From assembly GCA_025963725.1 (NCBI GenBank), contig JAOQAE010000005.1, positions 124,001 through 188,000 on the forward strand: a stretch of DNA of 64,000 bases. The letters run 5' to 3'. The stretch's first letter is position 1. Each line of letters opens with the position of its first letter. A model generated the notes under the pieces. It saw only the letters and a program-made list of their open reading frames with translations. It was not told the DNA's origin and ran no database searches. The translations under genes were made by a program, and so were the position numbers. This DNA is from Bacteroidota bacterium. GTDB lineage: Bacteria; Bacteroidota; Bacteroidia; 2-12-FULL-35-15. This document shows, piece by piece, positions 52,276-62,033 of this stretch.

Positions 52276-52959
52276 TTAAATTAATGGAATCCAAAGAACA
52301 ATTTTTGAACTTTTCTTTAACACGATATATTTTAATGAGCCTTTGAGAGCTTCCACCCTTCCTAAAATACTTTTTAAACCTATCCCTTTACTTTGTTTCG
52401 ATAATTGTTTAATGACAGATGTGGTTATCCCTTTACCGTCATGAAAAAAAGATATTTTCAGATGATTCTTGTCCTGTATTATCCTGAGGTCGAGAGTAGA
52501 CGCGTGTGAATGCTTTAGTATATTGCTGATCACTTCCTTAGTAAGCCAGTAAAGCTGAATTTCATTGCTTTTATCCAGATTAAATTCACCTTCCGGAATA
52601 CTCCATCTAACGTTTATAATATTTGTTGTATTTACCTGCTCACACATTTCAATAACTGCGGGAATAAAGCCGAGCTTGGCTAATGTATGGGGCATCAGGT
52701 CATTAGAGATAACCCTGACAGATTCTATAGTGTCTTCTATTGTTTTATGTGCATTCAAAAGGATCTCTTTTGTTAATGTTGGATCTTGAATGTTTTTTAT
52801 TGCCCTGTTTAAATTCATTTTAAGAACGATCAGCATCATTCCGATATCATCATGAATATTGGCAGCTATTCTACTTCTTTCCATTTCAGCGATCTGCGCG
52901 GCAGAAAAGCGCGTTGTTTGAATACTATTCTCCTTTACCTGATGTTTCTGTTCAAACAT
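52276..52959 (-). CDS. Soluble NarL-type sensor histidine kinase
   Basis: A 227-residue cytoplasmic kinase with no sensor or membrane domain. HisKA_3-type dimerisation helix: RSRIAANIHDDIGMMLIVLK with phospho-acceptor H36. The HATPase domain follows, with N-box EVISNILKHSHAS and G-box KISFFHDGKGITTSV. This is the DesK/NarX-like subclass that pairs with LuxR-type regulators. It lies 391 bases downstream of the regulator gene on the same strand, beside the lanthipeptide cluster. Its signal must come through a partner or a cytoplasmic cue. Confidence 0.9.
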   Translation of the reverse strand: MFEQKHQVKENSIQTTRFSAAQIAEMERSRIAANIHDDIGMMLIVLKMNLNRAIKNIQDPTLTKEILLNAHKTIEDTIESVRVISNDLMPHTLAKLGFIPAVIEMCEQVNTTNIINVRWSIPEGEFNLDKSNEIQLYWLTKEVISNILKHSHASTLDLRIIQDKNHLKISFFHDGKGITTSVIKQLSKQSKGIGLKSILGRVEALKGSLKYIVLKKSSKIVLWIPLI

Positions 52960-53350
52960 TTTTTTAGATTTTTAAGTGGTTAATCAATCACACATTCTAT
53001 TGTCTGAAGACTCTTAACTTTTTCAAAGTTACCCACCGAAAATGCGCTTTCCATGGACAACCGGATACAGGTATTCGACCCGAACTAATAAATTGATACA
53101 CAGATGAATACTGATTTTTTTTTGCAGCGTGTTTGATCCACAAACTGAACCCGATACAATGTGCGGTAATTCAGTCGGATGCTTTCGAAGGCGCATCTGA
53201 AATAGTAGAGGTTTCTATCTTAAAAAGGGGACAATGCTGAATAACCAACATTCCGGGTCAGTTTGATTCGACCAGGTTGGAACTATTCATGCTGTTGAGT
53301 GGGTGGTAATTGAGTTCAATATTTTAACTACAATTTAGTTCAGGCCTAAC
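52960..53350. other. 391-base gene-free stretch
   Basis: It lies between the response regulator (stop at 53351) and the kinase (start 52959). I see no ORF with support on either strand and no strong hairpin with a T-run. It probably contains the kinase promoter. A small RNA cannot be excluded. Confidence 0.5.
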
Positions 53351-53998
53351 TTATTCGATTAATCCCAGCCTCATTGCAAATTTTACAATTCCGGCAGTGT
53401 TTTTTGATTTGGTCTTTTTCAGCAGCTTTTGACGATATCCTTCAACGGTTCTCGGACTCAGAAAAACCTTCTCCGAGATCTCATGTATCGTATATTCCTG
53501 GCAAATAAGCTTCAATACCTTTAATTCCTGTGGAGAAAGATCAGGCTCTTCGTCAAACTTCGGTGCATTTTTCTTGGTAAGGATTCCTTTATGCATTATC
53601 CTTGTTATATCCTCGTTGAAAAAGTATTCCAGCTCCATCACTTTATATATAGTGCTTTCCAGCTCTGAACTTATCGTACTTTTTAAGAGGTAACTATTAA
53701 CTCCCAGGCCAATCACATACATCACGAATTTTTCATCACCGTGCATCGTGAGAGCAATGATCTTTATTTCCGGAAAGTGGATCTTTATATGCTTTATGGT
53801 CTCTATTCCGTCCATTACCGGCATGTTAAGGTCCATTAAGATCACGTCGGGTCTTTCTTTTTTGATCTCCTCCACAAGCATTTTTCCGTTCCCGGCTTCT
53901 CCTATTACAGCGATATTTTTAAAATCCCCGAGAAGAGATTTAAGGCCTTCGCGGAACAGACAATGGTCATCTGCTATCATCAGTTTGATTGGGCTCAT
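53351..53998 (-). CDS. NarL/LuxR-type response regulator
   Basis: A 215-residue regulator. The receiver domain has D10, D11 and the phospho-acceptor D56 (VILMDLNMPVMDG), with T84 and K105 in the usual places (ALTMHG, LLKST). The C-terminal GerE/LuxR helix-turn-helix is LSPQELKVLKLICQEYTIHE followed by ISEKVFLSPRTVEGYRQKLL. It is paired with the kinase at 52276. It is divergent from the lanthipeptide transporter, with a perfect TACGTAC dyad at 54142-54157 between them, so control of that cluster is plausible but unproven. Confidence 0.93.
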   Translation of the reverse strand: MSPIKLMIADDHCLFREGLKSLLGDFKNIAVIGEAGNGKMLVEEIKKERPDVILMDLNMPVMDGIETIKHIKIHFPEIKIIALTMHGDEKFVMYVIGLGVNSYLLKSTISSELESTIYKVMELEYFFNEDITRIMHKGILTKKNAPKFDEEPDLSPQELKVLKLICQEYTIHEISEKVFLSPRTVEGYRQKLLKKTKSKNTAGIVKFAMRLGLIE

Positions 53999-54141
53999 GA
54001 TTTTTTTAATGAAATATAGTGATAAATTTAAAGAGCTGGATGAACTGAGCGTTCAAAAAATGAACCTGACCTTTAATATAGTATATCTGTTTTCAAAAAA
54101 GAAAAAACCAGCTTCAAATTGAGTATATATACCTGCTATCG

Positions 54142-54157
54142 TACGTACTTGTACGTA
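54142..54157. promoter_or_regulatory. Perfect dyad TACGTAC-TT-GTACGTA
   Basis: Seven-base arms with a 2-base spacer, 44 bases before the transporter start. TACGT half-sites recur in the lanC leader region (63027-63060). It is a candidate operator for the neighbouring NarL-type regulator. The function is inferred from symmetry and position only. Confidence 0.5.
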
Positions 54158-54200
54158 TCCATTTTCCGCACATTCCGGTGATATCTGCAGCCGCGGTTTT

Positions 54201-56429
54201 ATGGAAAAAAATTTACCTTTATCGCCATTAAATCCTGCTATGAAACGCTTTCCTTTCTATAAACAACTTGACACGATGGATTGTGGTCCAACTTGTTTAC
54301 AGATGATCTCCAAATATTACGGCAAGATCTATTCTCTTCAAACCCTTCGTGAAAAAAGCTTTATTGGACGTGAAGGGGTTTCACTGCTGGGCATCAGCGA
54401 TGCTGCAGAAGCTATCGGCTTCCGTACACTTGCTATCCGTGCCACAATTGATCAATTGGAAGAGGATATCCCCTTACCCTGTATTGCGCACTGGCGGCAG
54501 CGCCACTTTATGGTGATCTATAATATCAAAAAAGGAAAAGTTTATGCCGCAGATCCCGCTCACGGACTTATCACTTTCACAAAGGAGGAATTCCTTGATG
54601 GCTGGCTGTCGATCAGGGATAACGGAAACAGTACCGGCTCCCTGTTATTGCTTGAGCCAACCCCTGATTTTTATTCTGCTGATGATGACAGAAAGAACAA
54701 AGCCAGTTTTCGCTTTTTATTTTCCTATCTCATCTCTTATAAAAAATTCCTGGTTCAGCTGTTCCTCGGTTTACTGCTGGGAAGTATCCTTCAGCTTGTT
54801 TTTCCGTTCCTCACGCAATCGATCGTTGATTTCGGGATCAACAATCAGGACATAGGTTTTGTTTACCTCATACTCCTTGCGCAGCTGATGCTTTTTTTCA
54901 GCAGGACGATGGTGGAATTTATACGGAGCTGGATCCTGCTTCACATCGGCACCCGGATTAACATTTCCATTCTTTCCGATTTTCTCATTAAGCTGATGAA
55001 GCTGCCGATCTCCTTTTTCGATTCAAAGATGATGGGCGACCTGATGCAGCGTATCAATGATCATTACCGCATTGAAAGTTTCCTGACCTCTTCTACTTTA
55101 AATATACTTTTTTCTATATTAAATCTGCTCATCTTCGGAATTGTCCTTGCCATGTACAACCTGAAAATTTTCGGGGTTTTTCTTATCGGTAGCATGGTCT
55201 ATACGATCTGGGTACTTACATTTCTCCGGAAAAGAAAAGAACTCGATCATAAAAGGTTCGATCAGATGTCCAAAAATCAGGGAAATCTCATCCAGCTGAT
55301 CAGCGGAATGCAGGAGATAAAACTAAATAATTGCGAAAAACAGAAGCGCTGGGAATGGGAGAATATACAGGCGAAATTATTTAAGGTAAGCGTCAGGGGA
55401 CTGAGCCTGAACCAATACCAGCAGGCCGGTGCCGTGTTTATAAATGAGCTTACCAATATCTTCATTTCCTTCCTGGCTGCCAAAGCTGTTATAGATGGAC
55501 AAATGACTCTCGGGATGATGCTTGCCGTTCAATACATAATCGGACAACTTAAAGGACCGATCGACCAGATGATGAATTTTATCCAGGCCGCACAGGATGC
55601 GAAGATCAGCCTGGAACGTTTGGGAGAGATCCATAATAAGGAAGACGAAGAGCCTGATATCACCTCCAAAATCAGCATTTTCCCTGAAAACCGGAACCTG
55701 ACAATAAAGAATCTTTCTTTTCACTATGAAGGTCCCAATTCCCCGCCGGTACTTACCGATATTAACCTGTTCATTCCAAAGGGAAAAGTTACAGCGATTG
55801 TTGGAATGAGTGGTAGCGGTAAAACCACGCTTGTAAAATTAATGCTGAAATTTTATGAGCCAACTGCCGGGGAAATCAGACTGGGGGATATCCGCCTGTC
55901 GAATTTCAGCAACCGTCTCTGGAGAGAGAAGTCAGGAGCTGTGATGCAGGACGGCTATATCTTTTCGGATTCCATTGCCAGGAATATTTCCATAGGCGAT
56001 GATCATATCAATAAGGAAAAACTGCTGCACGCGGTGAAAGTCTCCAATATCCAGGAGTTTATCGAGTCATTGCCCCTGGGCTATAATACCAAGATCGGAA
56101 ATGACGGTCATGGCCTCAGCCAGGGACAGAAGCAGCGGATCCTCATCGCGCGGGCTGTATACAAGGATCCTGAATACCTTTTTTTTGACGAAGCCACAAA
56201 TGCACTGGATGCCAATAACGAAAGAGTGATCATGGAAAATCTCGAAGAATTTTTCAAAGGGCGTACCGTAATTGTAGTGGCACACCGGCTTAGCACAGTC
56301 AAGAATGCAGACCAGATAATTGTGCTCGATAAAGGAAAAATGGTTGAGCTGGGAAATCATATACAGCTTACAAAATTAAAAGGCTCTTATTTCAATCTTG
56401 TCAAAAACCAGCTGGAACTTGGAAACTAA
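54201..56429 (+). CDS. Peptidase-containing ABC transporter (C39, lanthipeptide export and leader cleavage)
   Basis: A 742-residue protein that should cut double-glycine leaders and export the peptide across the inner membrane. N-terminal C39 peptidase with Cys28 in MDCGPTCLQM, His102 in RQRHFMVIY and Asp118 in AADPAHG. Middle: six-helix ABC membrane domain (about 170-460). C-terminal ATPase: Walker A GMSGSGKTT at about 535-543, signature LSQGQ near 639, Walker B EYLFFDEATNALD. Homologues usually start right at MKRFPFYKQLD, so ATG 54240 is an equally good start. Its partner is the HlyD protein next door, and the four GG precursors at 61739-62939 are the likely substrates. Confidence 0.94.
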   Translation: MEKNLPLSPLNPAMKRFPFYKQLDTMDCGPTCLQMISKYYGKIYSLQTLREKSFIGREGVSLLGISDAAEAIGFRTLAIRATIDQLEEDIPLPCIAHWRQRHFMVIYNIKKGKVYAADPAHGLITFTKEEFLDGWLSIRDNGNSTGSLLLLEPTPDFYSADDDRKNKASFRFLFSYLISYKKFLVQLFLGLLLGSILQLVFPFLTQSIVDFGINNQDIGFVYLILLAQLMLFFSRTMVEFIRSWILLHIGTRINISILSDFLIKLMKLPISFFDSKMMGDLMQRINDHYRIESFLTSSTLNILFSILNLLIFGIVLAMYNLKIFGVFLIGSMVYTIWVLTFLRKRKELDHKRFDQMSKNQGNLIQLISGMQEIKLNNCEKQKRWEWENIQAKLFKVSVRGLSLNQYQQAGAVFINELTNIFISFLAAKAVIDGQMTLGMMLAVQYIIGQLKGPIDQMMNFIQAAQDAKISLERLGEIHNKEDEEPDITSKISIFPENRNLTIKNLSFHYEGPNSPPVLTDINLFIPKGKVTAIVGMSGSGKTTLVKLMLKFYEPTAGEIRLGDIRLSNFSNRLWREKSGAVMQDGYIFSDSIARNISIGDDHINKEKLLHAVKVSNIQEFIESLPLGYNTKIGNDGHGLSQGQKQRILIARAVYKDPEYLFFDEATNALDANNERVIMENLEEFFKGRTVIVVAHRLSTVKNADQIIVLDKGKMVELGNHIQLTKLKGSYFNLVKNQLELGN

Positions 56430-57732
56430 ACAATCAAACAAGATCAATGAACTCCGGAGTGACGAGGTTCAGGAGATTCTGAGCCATGTTCCGGGATGGA
56501 TCATCCGGTGGGGAATTACCGTGTTCTTTTTCACTTTACTGATGATTCTTCTTGCAAGCTGGTTCATCCGTTATCCTGAAATGATCTCAGCCAGGGTCAC
56601 AATTACAACGGAGAATCCGCCGGCAAGCATTATTGCACGGGCTACCGGAAGGCTCAGTAAATTCATAAATGAAAATGATGCCGTTAAAAAAGGACAATAC
56701 CTTGCAATGATAGAGAACCCGGCCAGGCCTGAAGATATCATTGAATTACAAAAGGAGCTGAAAGAGTTCAGGACAATCCTGGGAGACCATTCCAATATTC
56801 AGAAAAGTTTTTCCTTTAATGACAATTTGATCCTTGGAGAGCTCCAATCCACTTACTTTAAATTTCTCTCCGAATATAAAAATTATCAACTGCTGGAACA
56901 GCTGGATTTTTACCAGAAGCAGATTGACGCCATAAAAAGGCAGATCATTAACTATGAGAACCTGAACTCCAAGCTGGATGCACAACGGGCGCTGATCGAA
57001 CGTGAGCTTGCACTGGCGGCTAACAAATACAAAGCAGATCAGGAGCTTTTCAGGAATCAGGTTATCCCGCAGCAGGAGCTGGATAGATCCGAAAGTGCAT
57101 ACATCCAGAATGAAAGGGCTTATGAAAATGCAAAAGCCGGAATCATTAGTAACAGCATCCAGATTTCTGAGCTTGAGAAGAAAATTATGGAGATGGTTCT
57201 GCAGGGGCAGGAGACCAACCGTAAGGCGATCACTTCTCTCGAAGAATCATTTAAAAGTTTCCAGGCACAGTTTGATCTCTGGGAACAGCAATACCTGCTG
57301 GTTGCACCTATAGACGGACATGTTGCCTTTTTTAAATACTGGAGCAATAACCAGTTCATTAACACGGGCGAAGAAGTGATGATGATCGTTTCAGGGTCGC
57401 AGAAAATATTTGGGATCGTACAGATGCCTGCTTATGGATCCGGAAAGGTTATAACAGGACAACGGGTTAAAATAAAATTCGATAATTATCCAGCCAATGA
57501 ATACGGCATGGTTGAAGGCCGGATCGGTGCCATATCGGCGGTGCCAAGGAATAATATCTATTCCATTAAAGTAAACCTGGAACATGGACTCAAAACAAGC
57601 TATAATAAAACCCTGGATTTCAAGGAAGAGATGCAGGGCAATGCAGAGATCATTACGGAAAATCTAAGGCTTATAGAGAGAATTTTTAATCAGTTCAGAT
57701 CTTTCTTTCATAATACGCTTGAAACTGCTTAA
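56398..57732 (+). CDS. HlyD-family membrane fusion protein
   Basis: A periplasmic adaptor of up to 444 residues joining the ABC transporter to an outer-membrane channel. It has one N-terminal transmembrane helix (WIIRWGITVFFFTLLMILLA), a split lipoyl/barrel-sandwich domain (ASIIARATGRLSKFINENDA and YLLVAPIDGHVAFFKYWSNN), a long coiled-coil hairpin (about 110-285) and a beta-barrel end. There is no in-frame ATG before the membrane helix. Translation must therefore start at a TTG (56398 or 56419) or another non-ATG codon inside the end of the transporter gene, implying translational coupling. TTG 56419 fits the usual length before ELRSDEVQEIL better. No TolC-like gene is in the window. Confidence 0.9.
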   Translation: MSKTSWNLETKQSNKINELRSDEVQEILSHVPGWIIRWGITVFFFTLLMILLASWFIRYPEMISARVTITTENPPASIIARATGRLSKFINENDAVKKGQYLAMIENPARPEDIIELQKELKEFRTILGDHSNIQKSFSFNDNLILGELQSTYFKFLSEYKNYQLLEQLDFYQKQIDAIKRQIINYENLNSKLDAQRALIERELALAANKYKADQELFRNQVIPQQELDRSESAYIQNERAYENAKAGIISNSIQISELEKKIMEMVLQGQETNRKAITSLEESFKSFQAQFDLWEQQYLLVAPIDGHVAFFKYWSNNQFINTGEEVMMIVSGSQKIFGIVQMPAYGSGKVITGQRVKIKFDNYPANEYGMVEGRIGAISAVPRNNIYSIKVNLEHGLKTSYNKTLDFKEEMQGNAEIITENLRLIERIFNQFRSFFHNTLETA

Positions 57733-57747
57733 AGCCGGGAAAATCAC

Positions 57748-60657
57748 ATGAAATTATTTCCAGACATTTTAATACGTATCGGAGGAGGATCCTTTAATGA
57801 TCTTGCACCGTTAAAGCTAAATATCCATGCCCACCTCGATTCCATTGAAAAGAAAAAGCAGGAACGGGACAGCTTTAAGCAAAAACTAAGTGATCAGCTT
57901 CATGCTGCGATTCATGACCTCGATGAACCGAAGGATCAGAATATCATATTAAATCTCAGGAGGGATATTTTTAACGATAAAAAGATCCCGCTTGAAAAAG
58001 TCCAGGCCATTCTCCCTGCCTTTCTTGTAGATGAGCTTATTACTTACAGGAATATACGGGATGAAATAACGGCCCTGGAAAAAGCAGGTGAAGAAATATA
58101 TCATGCCCAGATCCTGCTGATCAGGCAACACCTGAAAGAACTTGCTTCGGAAGAGAGCCTTCAGAAAGGACTTCTCCTTTCAAGCCAGTCGCTGCTGAAC
58201 CGGATCACGGATTATATCCGAACCGGAGACACACTTAAAAGAAAAGACCTGCAAACCGAACAGGGATTGGTAAAATACATTTCACGCATGTATGCGAAGA
58301 CCTCTCCGTTCAGCACATTTACTAATCTCTCCATCGGCAGGCTCTCGGAAACAGGAGCTGAAAAATTCCTTGTGGAAAAGAATAAAGAAGGACAGGTTGA
58401 TAGTCACATCCGCCTCAATAATTTTCTTTTTAAATACCTGAGGGACCTGTTATTGAAAAACAAGGAAGTCTACCGCCATTTCCTGCTTCGTACCAATCCT
58501 ACCCTGCAGGTAAATGATTCCGGTTATCTTTTCTTAACCAACAGCAATAATATTGAATCTTTTCAGCGAATCCCCCTTCAGCCCATTCTTGAGCTATTCT
58601 CCGAACTTGTCAGGGAAAACAAAGAAGGTATCAGCTATACGGCCCTAATTGATACCATCATCAGCAATGAATATGTGGAAGCATCTGTCGAAGAGCTGAG
58701 AGATTATATCAATCAGCTCATTGAGTACGGCTTCCTGGAATTTAATATCGGTGTCTCAGGAATTGATCCAGACTGGGATATAAAATTTGTGGAAAAACTG
58801 AAGACATTGGAACCGTTTCATATTCCACATATCGCTGAACTGTCGGAAACGCTTGTAAAAATGAGAGTACTGGCAGCCGCGTATGAGAAAGCGGAGGTTG
58901 TTTTGCGAAGGAAGATCTTATCTGAAACACATTCGGCTTTCAGGTCGGTTTGCATGAAACTGCATGAAGCGGCCGGATTGCCTGAAAATGAAAGGAAGAC
59001 ACCCGAAGTGCTAATGGAAGAATACGTTCAGAAACAAAAACAGGAAAAAGAAAAGATCATGGCCGATACCACATATAAAGCAACGGATGATCGGCCTGTG
59101 CAGGAAAGTGAAGCGGAGACCGGGGAGGAAAAGAGGGAGGAGGAAGCTTTCAGGCACCAGTCCTCCACGTATTTTTCCTTTAAGCCGGAACAAATGTTTT
59201 ATGAGGATACCACCATTGATTTTGCACCGGATATAAGTAAAATGAAGATAGAGTCTTTTGTGCGCTCAGTGAATGATATGCTGCAGGAACTTGGAATATT
59301 TGCCGGCCAACAGGATGAAAAAGACGAAATGCTGGAATTTTTCAGAAACAAATACGGCAGTCATTCATCGGTAAGCCTTCTGACTTTTTACGAGGATTAT
59401 TACCGCGAGTATAAAAAGCCCGAAGCAGAACGTGCGGACAGGCTGAAAAAAGAAGCCATTGAAAAGCAGAAAAATAATCTCCCCAATGCGCCCGCAGAGA
59501 CAAAAAAGCAGGTTCCTTCCGTTGAAGCACGTCATAATCAGGGAAAAAAATGGCTGGAATTATTTGCTACGGCCTTAAAAGAGAAAAATAACGGGGATAA
59601 CACAGAATATCAATTCACACTGCAGGATATAAAACAGGTGAATGCCGCATGTGGATTGAACATACAATCCTCCCTGCGGCCTCAATCCTACGGAATGTTT
59701 GCCCAGTTCTATACAGAAAAGAATGCCAGCGGCAAGGAAGAACTGAAAGGTGTACTTAACGGAACATTTCCCGGTTTTGGAAAAATGATGAGCAGGTTTC
59801 TGCATCTATTTGATGAGGATGTGACACAGACAATACGCAAATGGAATCTGGCACTTTCCTCGTCGGATCTGCTGATTGAGGATTGTGATGCTTCTTATTT
59901 CAACGCGAACCTCCATCCTCCTCTGATGCCTTATGAAATCTGGATGCCGGGGGGCCATAATAGTCTTCCTTCAGACAATCAGCTTCCCATCACTGATTTT
60001 GAATTGTGTATAGCGGATGAAGAACTTCTGTTGGTTCATTCAGAAACCAAACAACAGGCCTATGTATTTGATCTTGGCTTTCAGGGTCATGGAGGCCGCT
60101 CTCAATTATTTCAGCTGCTTGAAAAGTTCAGTCTTTCAAGATATCTTTATGCCGCTCCCCTGGTGAACGCGATCAATGGATTAAACCCCAAAAGCAATAA
60201 AACAGAGGTAACCGCGGTTCCCAGGATCCTTTATGAAAACAATGTGATCCTGCAACGGAAAGGCTGGTATGTTCCCAAGCAATTCCTGCCATTGAGATCA
60301 ACTACTGAAAGTAACTGGCAATACTACATGAAGGTGAATGACTGGCGAATTCAAAACAAGATCCCTGAAGAGGTATTTATATTTGTTAATCCTAACAGGA
60401 ATGCTGACAATATAGATCCCGGGCTCCTGAAAAAAATTGGTCGCGATGATTATAAGCCCCAATACATACATTTTGGAGATCCCCTGCTGGTCAATCTGTT
60501 TGAAAAGCTGATCAGCAAAGTTCCCGCAACACTCAGGGTCGAGGAAATGCTGCCGTCCGCAGATTCACTCCTGGAATTCAATTCCCAAAAGCATGTGACT
60601 GAATTTGTAGTTCAATGGTATAATTATGAGAACATTCCTGATCCGGAACAATCTTAA
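57748..60657 (+). CDS. Lanthipeptide dehydratase, glutamylation part (LanB N-terminal type)
   Basis: A 969-residue enzyme that should add glutamate from Glu-tRNA to Ser/Thr of the precursor. The LanB hallmark SRMYAKTSPFSTFTNLSIG is at about 178-196. The length exceeds the usual 700-800 because of charged inserts at about 425-500 (runs of K, E, Q) and 550-600. The elimination domain is missing here and is encoded by the next gene 12 bases on, so the dehydratase is split, as in the pinensin-type clusters of Bacteroidota. Cytoplasmic, and must recognise the shared KLKxxxLKVxSFVT leader. Confidence 0.9.
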   Translation: MKLFPDILIRIGGGSFNDLAPLKLNIHAHLDSIEKKKQERDSFKQKLSDQLHAAIHDLDEPKDQNIILNLRRDIFNDKKIPLEKVQAILPAFLVDELITYRNIRDEITALEKAGEEIYHAQILLIRQHLKELASEESLQKGLLLSSQSLLNRITDYIRTGDTLKRKDLQTEQGLVKYISRMYAKTSPFSTFTNLSIGRLSETGAEKFLVEKNKEGQVDSHIRLNNFLFKYLRDLLLKNKEVYRHFLLRTNPTLQVNDSGYLFLTNSNNIESFQRIPLQPILELFSELVRENKEGISYTALIDTIISNEYVEASVEELRDYINQLIEYGFLEFNIGVSGIDPDWDIKFVEKLKTLEPFHIPHIAELSETLVKMRVLAAAYEKAEVVLRRKILSETHSAFRSVCMKLHEAAGLPENERKTPEVLMEEYVQKQKQEKEKIMADTTYKATDDRPVQESEAETGEEKREEEAFRHQSSTYFSFKPEQMFYEDTTIDFAPDISKMKIESFVRSVNDMLQELGIFAGQQDEKDEMLEFFRNKYGSHSSVSLLTFYEDYYREYKKPEAERADRLKKEAIEKQKNNLPNAPAETKKQVPSVEARHNQGKKWLELFATALKEKNNGDNTEYQFTLQDIKQVNAACGLNIQSSLRPQSYGMFAQFYTEKNASGKEELKGVLNGTFPGFGKMMSRFLHLFDEDVTQTIRKWNLALSSSDLLIEDCDASYFNANLHPPLMPYEIWMPGGHNSLPSDNQLPITDFELCIADEELLLVHSETKQQAYVFDLGFQGHGGRSQLFQLLEKFSLSRYLYAAPLVNAINGLNPKSNKTEVTAVPRILYENNVILQRKGWYVPKQFLPLRSTTESNWQYYMKVNDWRIQNKIPEEVFIFVNPNRNADNIDPGLLKKIGRDDYKPQYIHFGDPLLVNLFEKLISKVPATLRVEEMLPSADSLLEFNSQKHVTEFVVQWYNYENIPDPEQS

Positions 60658-60669
60658 AAAACGCAGAAC

Positions 60670-61674
60670 ATGGAGCAGCAAAATCACTGGCTCAGCATCT
60701 ATCTTATTTACAATGAGCCCTGGGAAAAACTTTTAACTGAATGCCTCAATCCCTTTGCAAAAAGCATTATAGAGAAGAGCCTTGCGGAACGATTTTTCTT
60801 TATCCGCTATTGGGAAAAAGGACCGCATATCAGGCTGCGCTTCGAAGGGAAAGCTGAGGATCTGGAAAAAATAAAATCACTTGCCGCTAAAGTATTCTGT
60901 GATTATTTTATAAAGTATCCTTCTTTCCGGGAAGAGCCTGCATGGCTGAAGAGCCTTCCGGAAGAACAACAATGGTTCCCGGATAATTCAGTCCGGTATG
61001 TTCCCTACGAACCGGAAACACAGCGCTATGGCGGACCTGTGGGATTGCACATTGCGGAAAAGCAATTTCAATCTTCCTCTTCTGCAGTTTTGTCCCTGAT
61101 TGAGGATAGCCAGGACTGGGACTATACAAGCGCTTTGGGAGCTGCGATCCAGCTTCATCTTAGCTTCGCTTATGCTATGGGAATGGACCTCGATGAAACA
61201 TTACGTTTTTTTACTTGTACTTTTGAGGGATGGCTGCCGCGCGCTTACTATTTTTTTGAAAAAGATATTACGGCAGAAGAGCTTGCTGACAGAAGAGAAA
61301 AAACACTGGAAGCTTTCAAAAGCACATTTGAAAAACAAAAAGAGTCGTTGGTTCCCTTTCATGAATCATTCTGGCAGGCCCTCCTTGAAAATAATGAATT
61401 CGAGCAGGAGTGGCTCAATAAATGGATCAGGGAAATGAAGGCAAGGAGCAATGAGCTGAAAACCGCGCAGCAGGAGAATACCCTGATCTGTCCGGAAACA
61501 TTTGGTGAACGTTATCCTGCTGATATTCCGGCAGCCACGCGTGAGCGCTGGATCCTTTACGACAGCTATATTCACATGACCAACAACCGGCTGGGCATTA
61601 CCAATCGTGATGAAGGATACCTGGGCTATATCATCAATGAGTCATTGAAGCATCTGAAAAAAAGCATGGTCTGA
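60670..61674 (+). CDS. Lanthipeptide dehydratase, elimination part (SpaB C-terminal / thiopeptide-type)
   Basis: A 334-residue stand-alone glutamate-elimination protein that completes dehydration to Dha/Dhb. It has the family start HWLSIYLIYNEPWEKLLTEC, the catalytic-region motif FFFIRYWEKGPHIRLRFEGK at about 38-57, and a C-terminal SYIHMTNNRLGITNRDEGYL, typical of the thiopeptide-type bacteriocin biosynthesis domain. It pairs with the glutamylation protein just upstream and ends before a bidirectional terminator. Confidence 0.92.
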   Translation: MEQQNHWLSIYLIYNEPWEKLLTECLNPFAKSIIEKSLAERFFFIRYWEKGPHIRLRFEGKAEDLEKIKSLAAKVFCDYFIKYPSFREEPAWLKSLPEEQQWFPDNSVRYVPYEPETQRYGGPVGLHIAEKQFQSSSSAVLSLIEDSQDWDYTSALGAAIQLHLSFAYAMGMDLDETLRFFTCTFEGWLPRAYYFFEKDITAEELADRREKTLEAFKSTFEKQKESLVPFHESFWQALLENNEFEQEWLNKWIREMKARSNELKTAQQENTLICPETFGERYPADIPAATRERWILYDSYIHMTNNRLGITNRDEGYLGYIINESLKHLKKSMV

Positions 61675-61695
61675 ACACCAGTTGATCTTAAAATA

Positions 61696-61720
61696 AAAGG
61701 CCGGAATGTCCGGCCTTTTT
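61696..61720. terminator. Bidirectional rho-independent terminator
   Basis: A perfect 9-bp stem AAAGGCCGG / CCGGCCTTT with loop AATGT, with T-runs on the plus side and A-runs on the other. It lies between the converging dehydratase gene (end 61674) and the precursor gene (stop at 61739), ending transcription from both sides. Confidence 0.9.
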
Positions 61721-61738
61721 ATTTATAATTATCACAGA

Positions 61739-61981
61739 TTATCCGCAAACTGAAGGTGATGTGCACGCTCCGCATGAAAATACTGTAGGGCAGGCATCGT
61801 ATGCAGATGGACTGATAGGACACAGGTAAGCCTGTGTATTGATGCATGCAGCCACTTCTGAATTGCAGGCAGGATTATCAGACTGCCCTCCTCCCTGAAT
61901 TGTTTTTGATTCAAAGCTTTTCAGCTCTGTTACAAAACTTTGAACTTTCAGTTCGTTTAATTTCAAGTTTTTCTTTTTCAT
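61739..61981 (-). CDS. Lanthipeptide precursor peptide 1
   Basis: An 80-residue peptide. Leader KKKNLKLNELKVQSFVTEL, then KTIQGG with cleavage expected after GG by the C39 peptidase. The core contains seven Cys and about ten Ser/Thr: NPACNSEVAAC near its start and SPSAYDACPT in the middle, ending SPSVCG. It shares PSAYDACPT with precursor 3, so they are close paralogues. It lies opposite to the enzyme genes and should be modified by the split LanB and LanC. Confidence 0.9.
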   Translation of the reverse strand: MKKKNLKLNELKVQSFVTELKSFESKTIQGGGQSDNPACNSEVAACINTQAYLCPISPSAYDACPTVFSCGACTSPSVCG

Positions 61982-62033
61982 AATGTGAGGGTTTAGTTAA
62001 ATTAATTATTTCATATTACTGTTCCTGCGTAAG

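Noticed and set aside
53280-53345. Terminator after the response regulator
   Set aside because: Only a 5-bp stem (AACTA/TAGTT) without a clear T-run was found, too weak to report.
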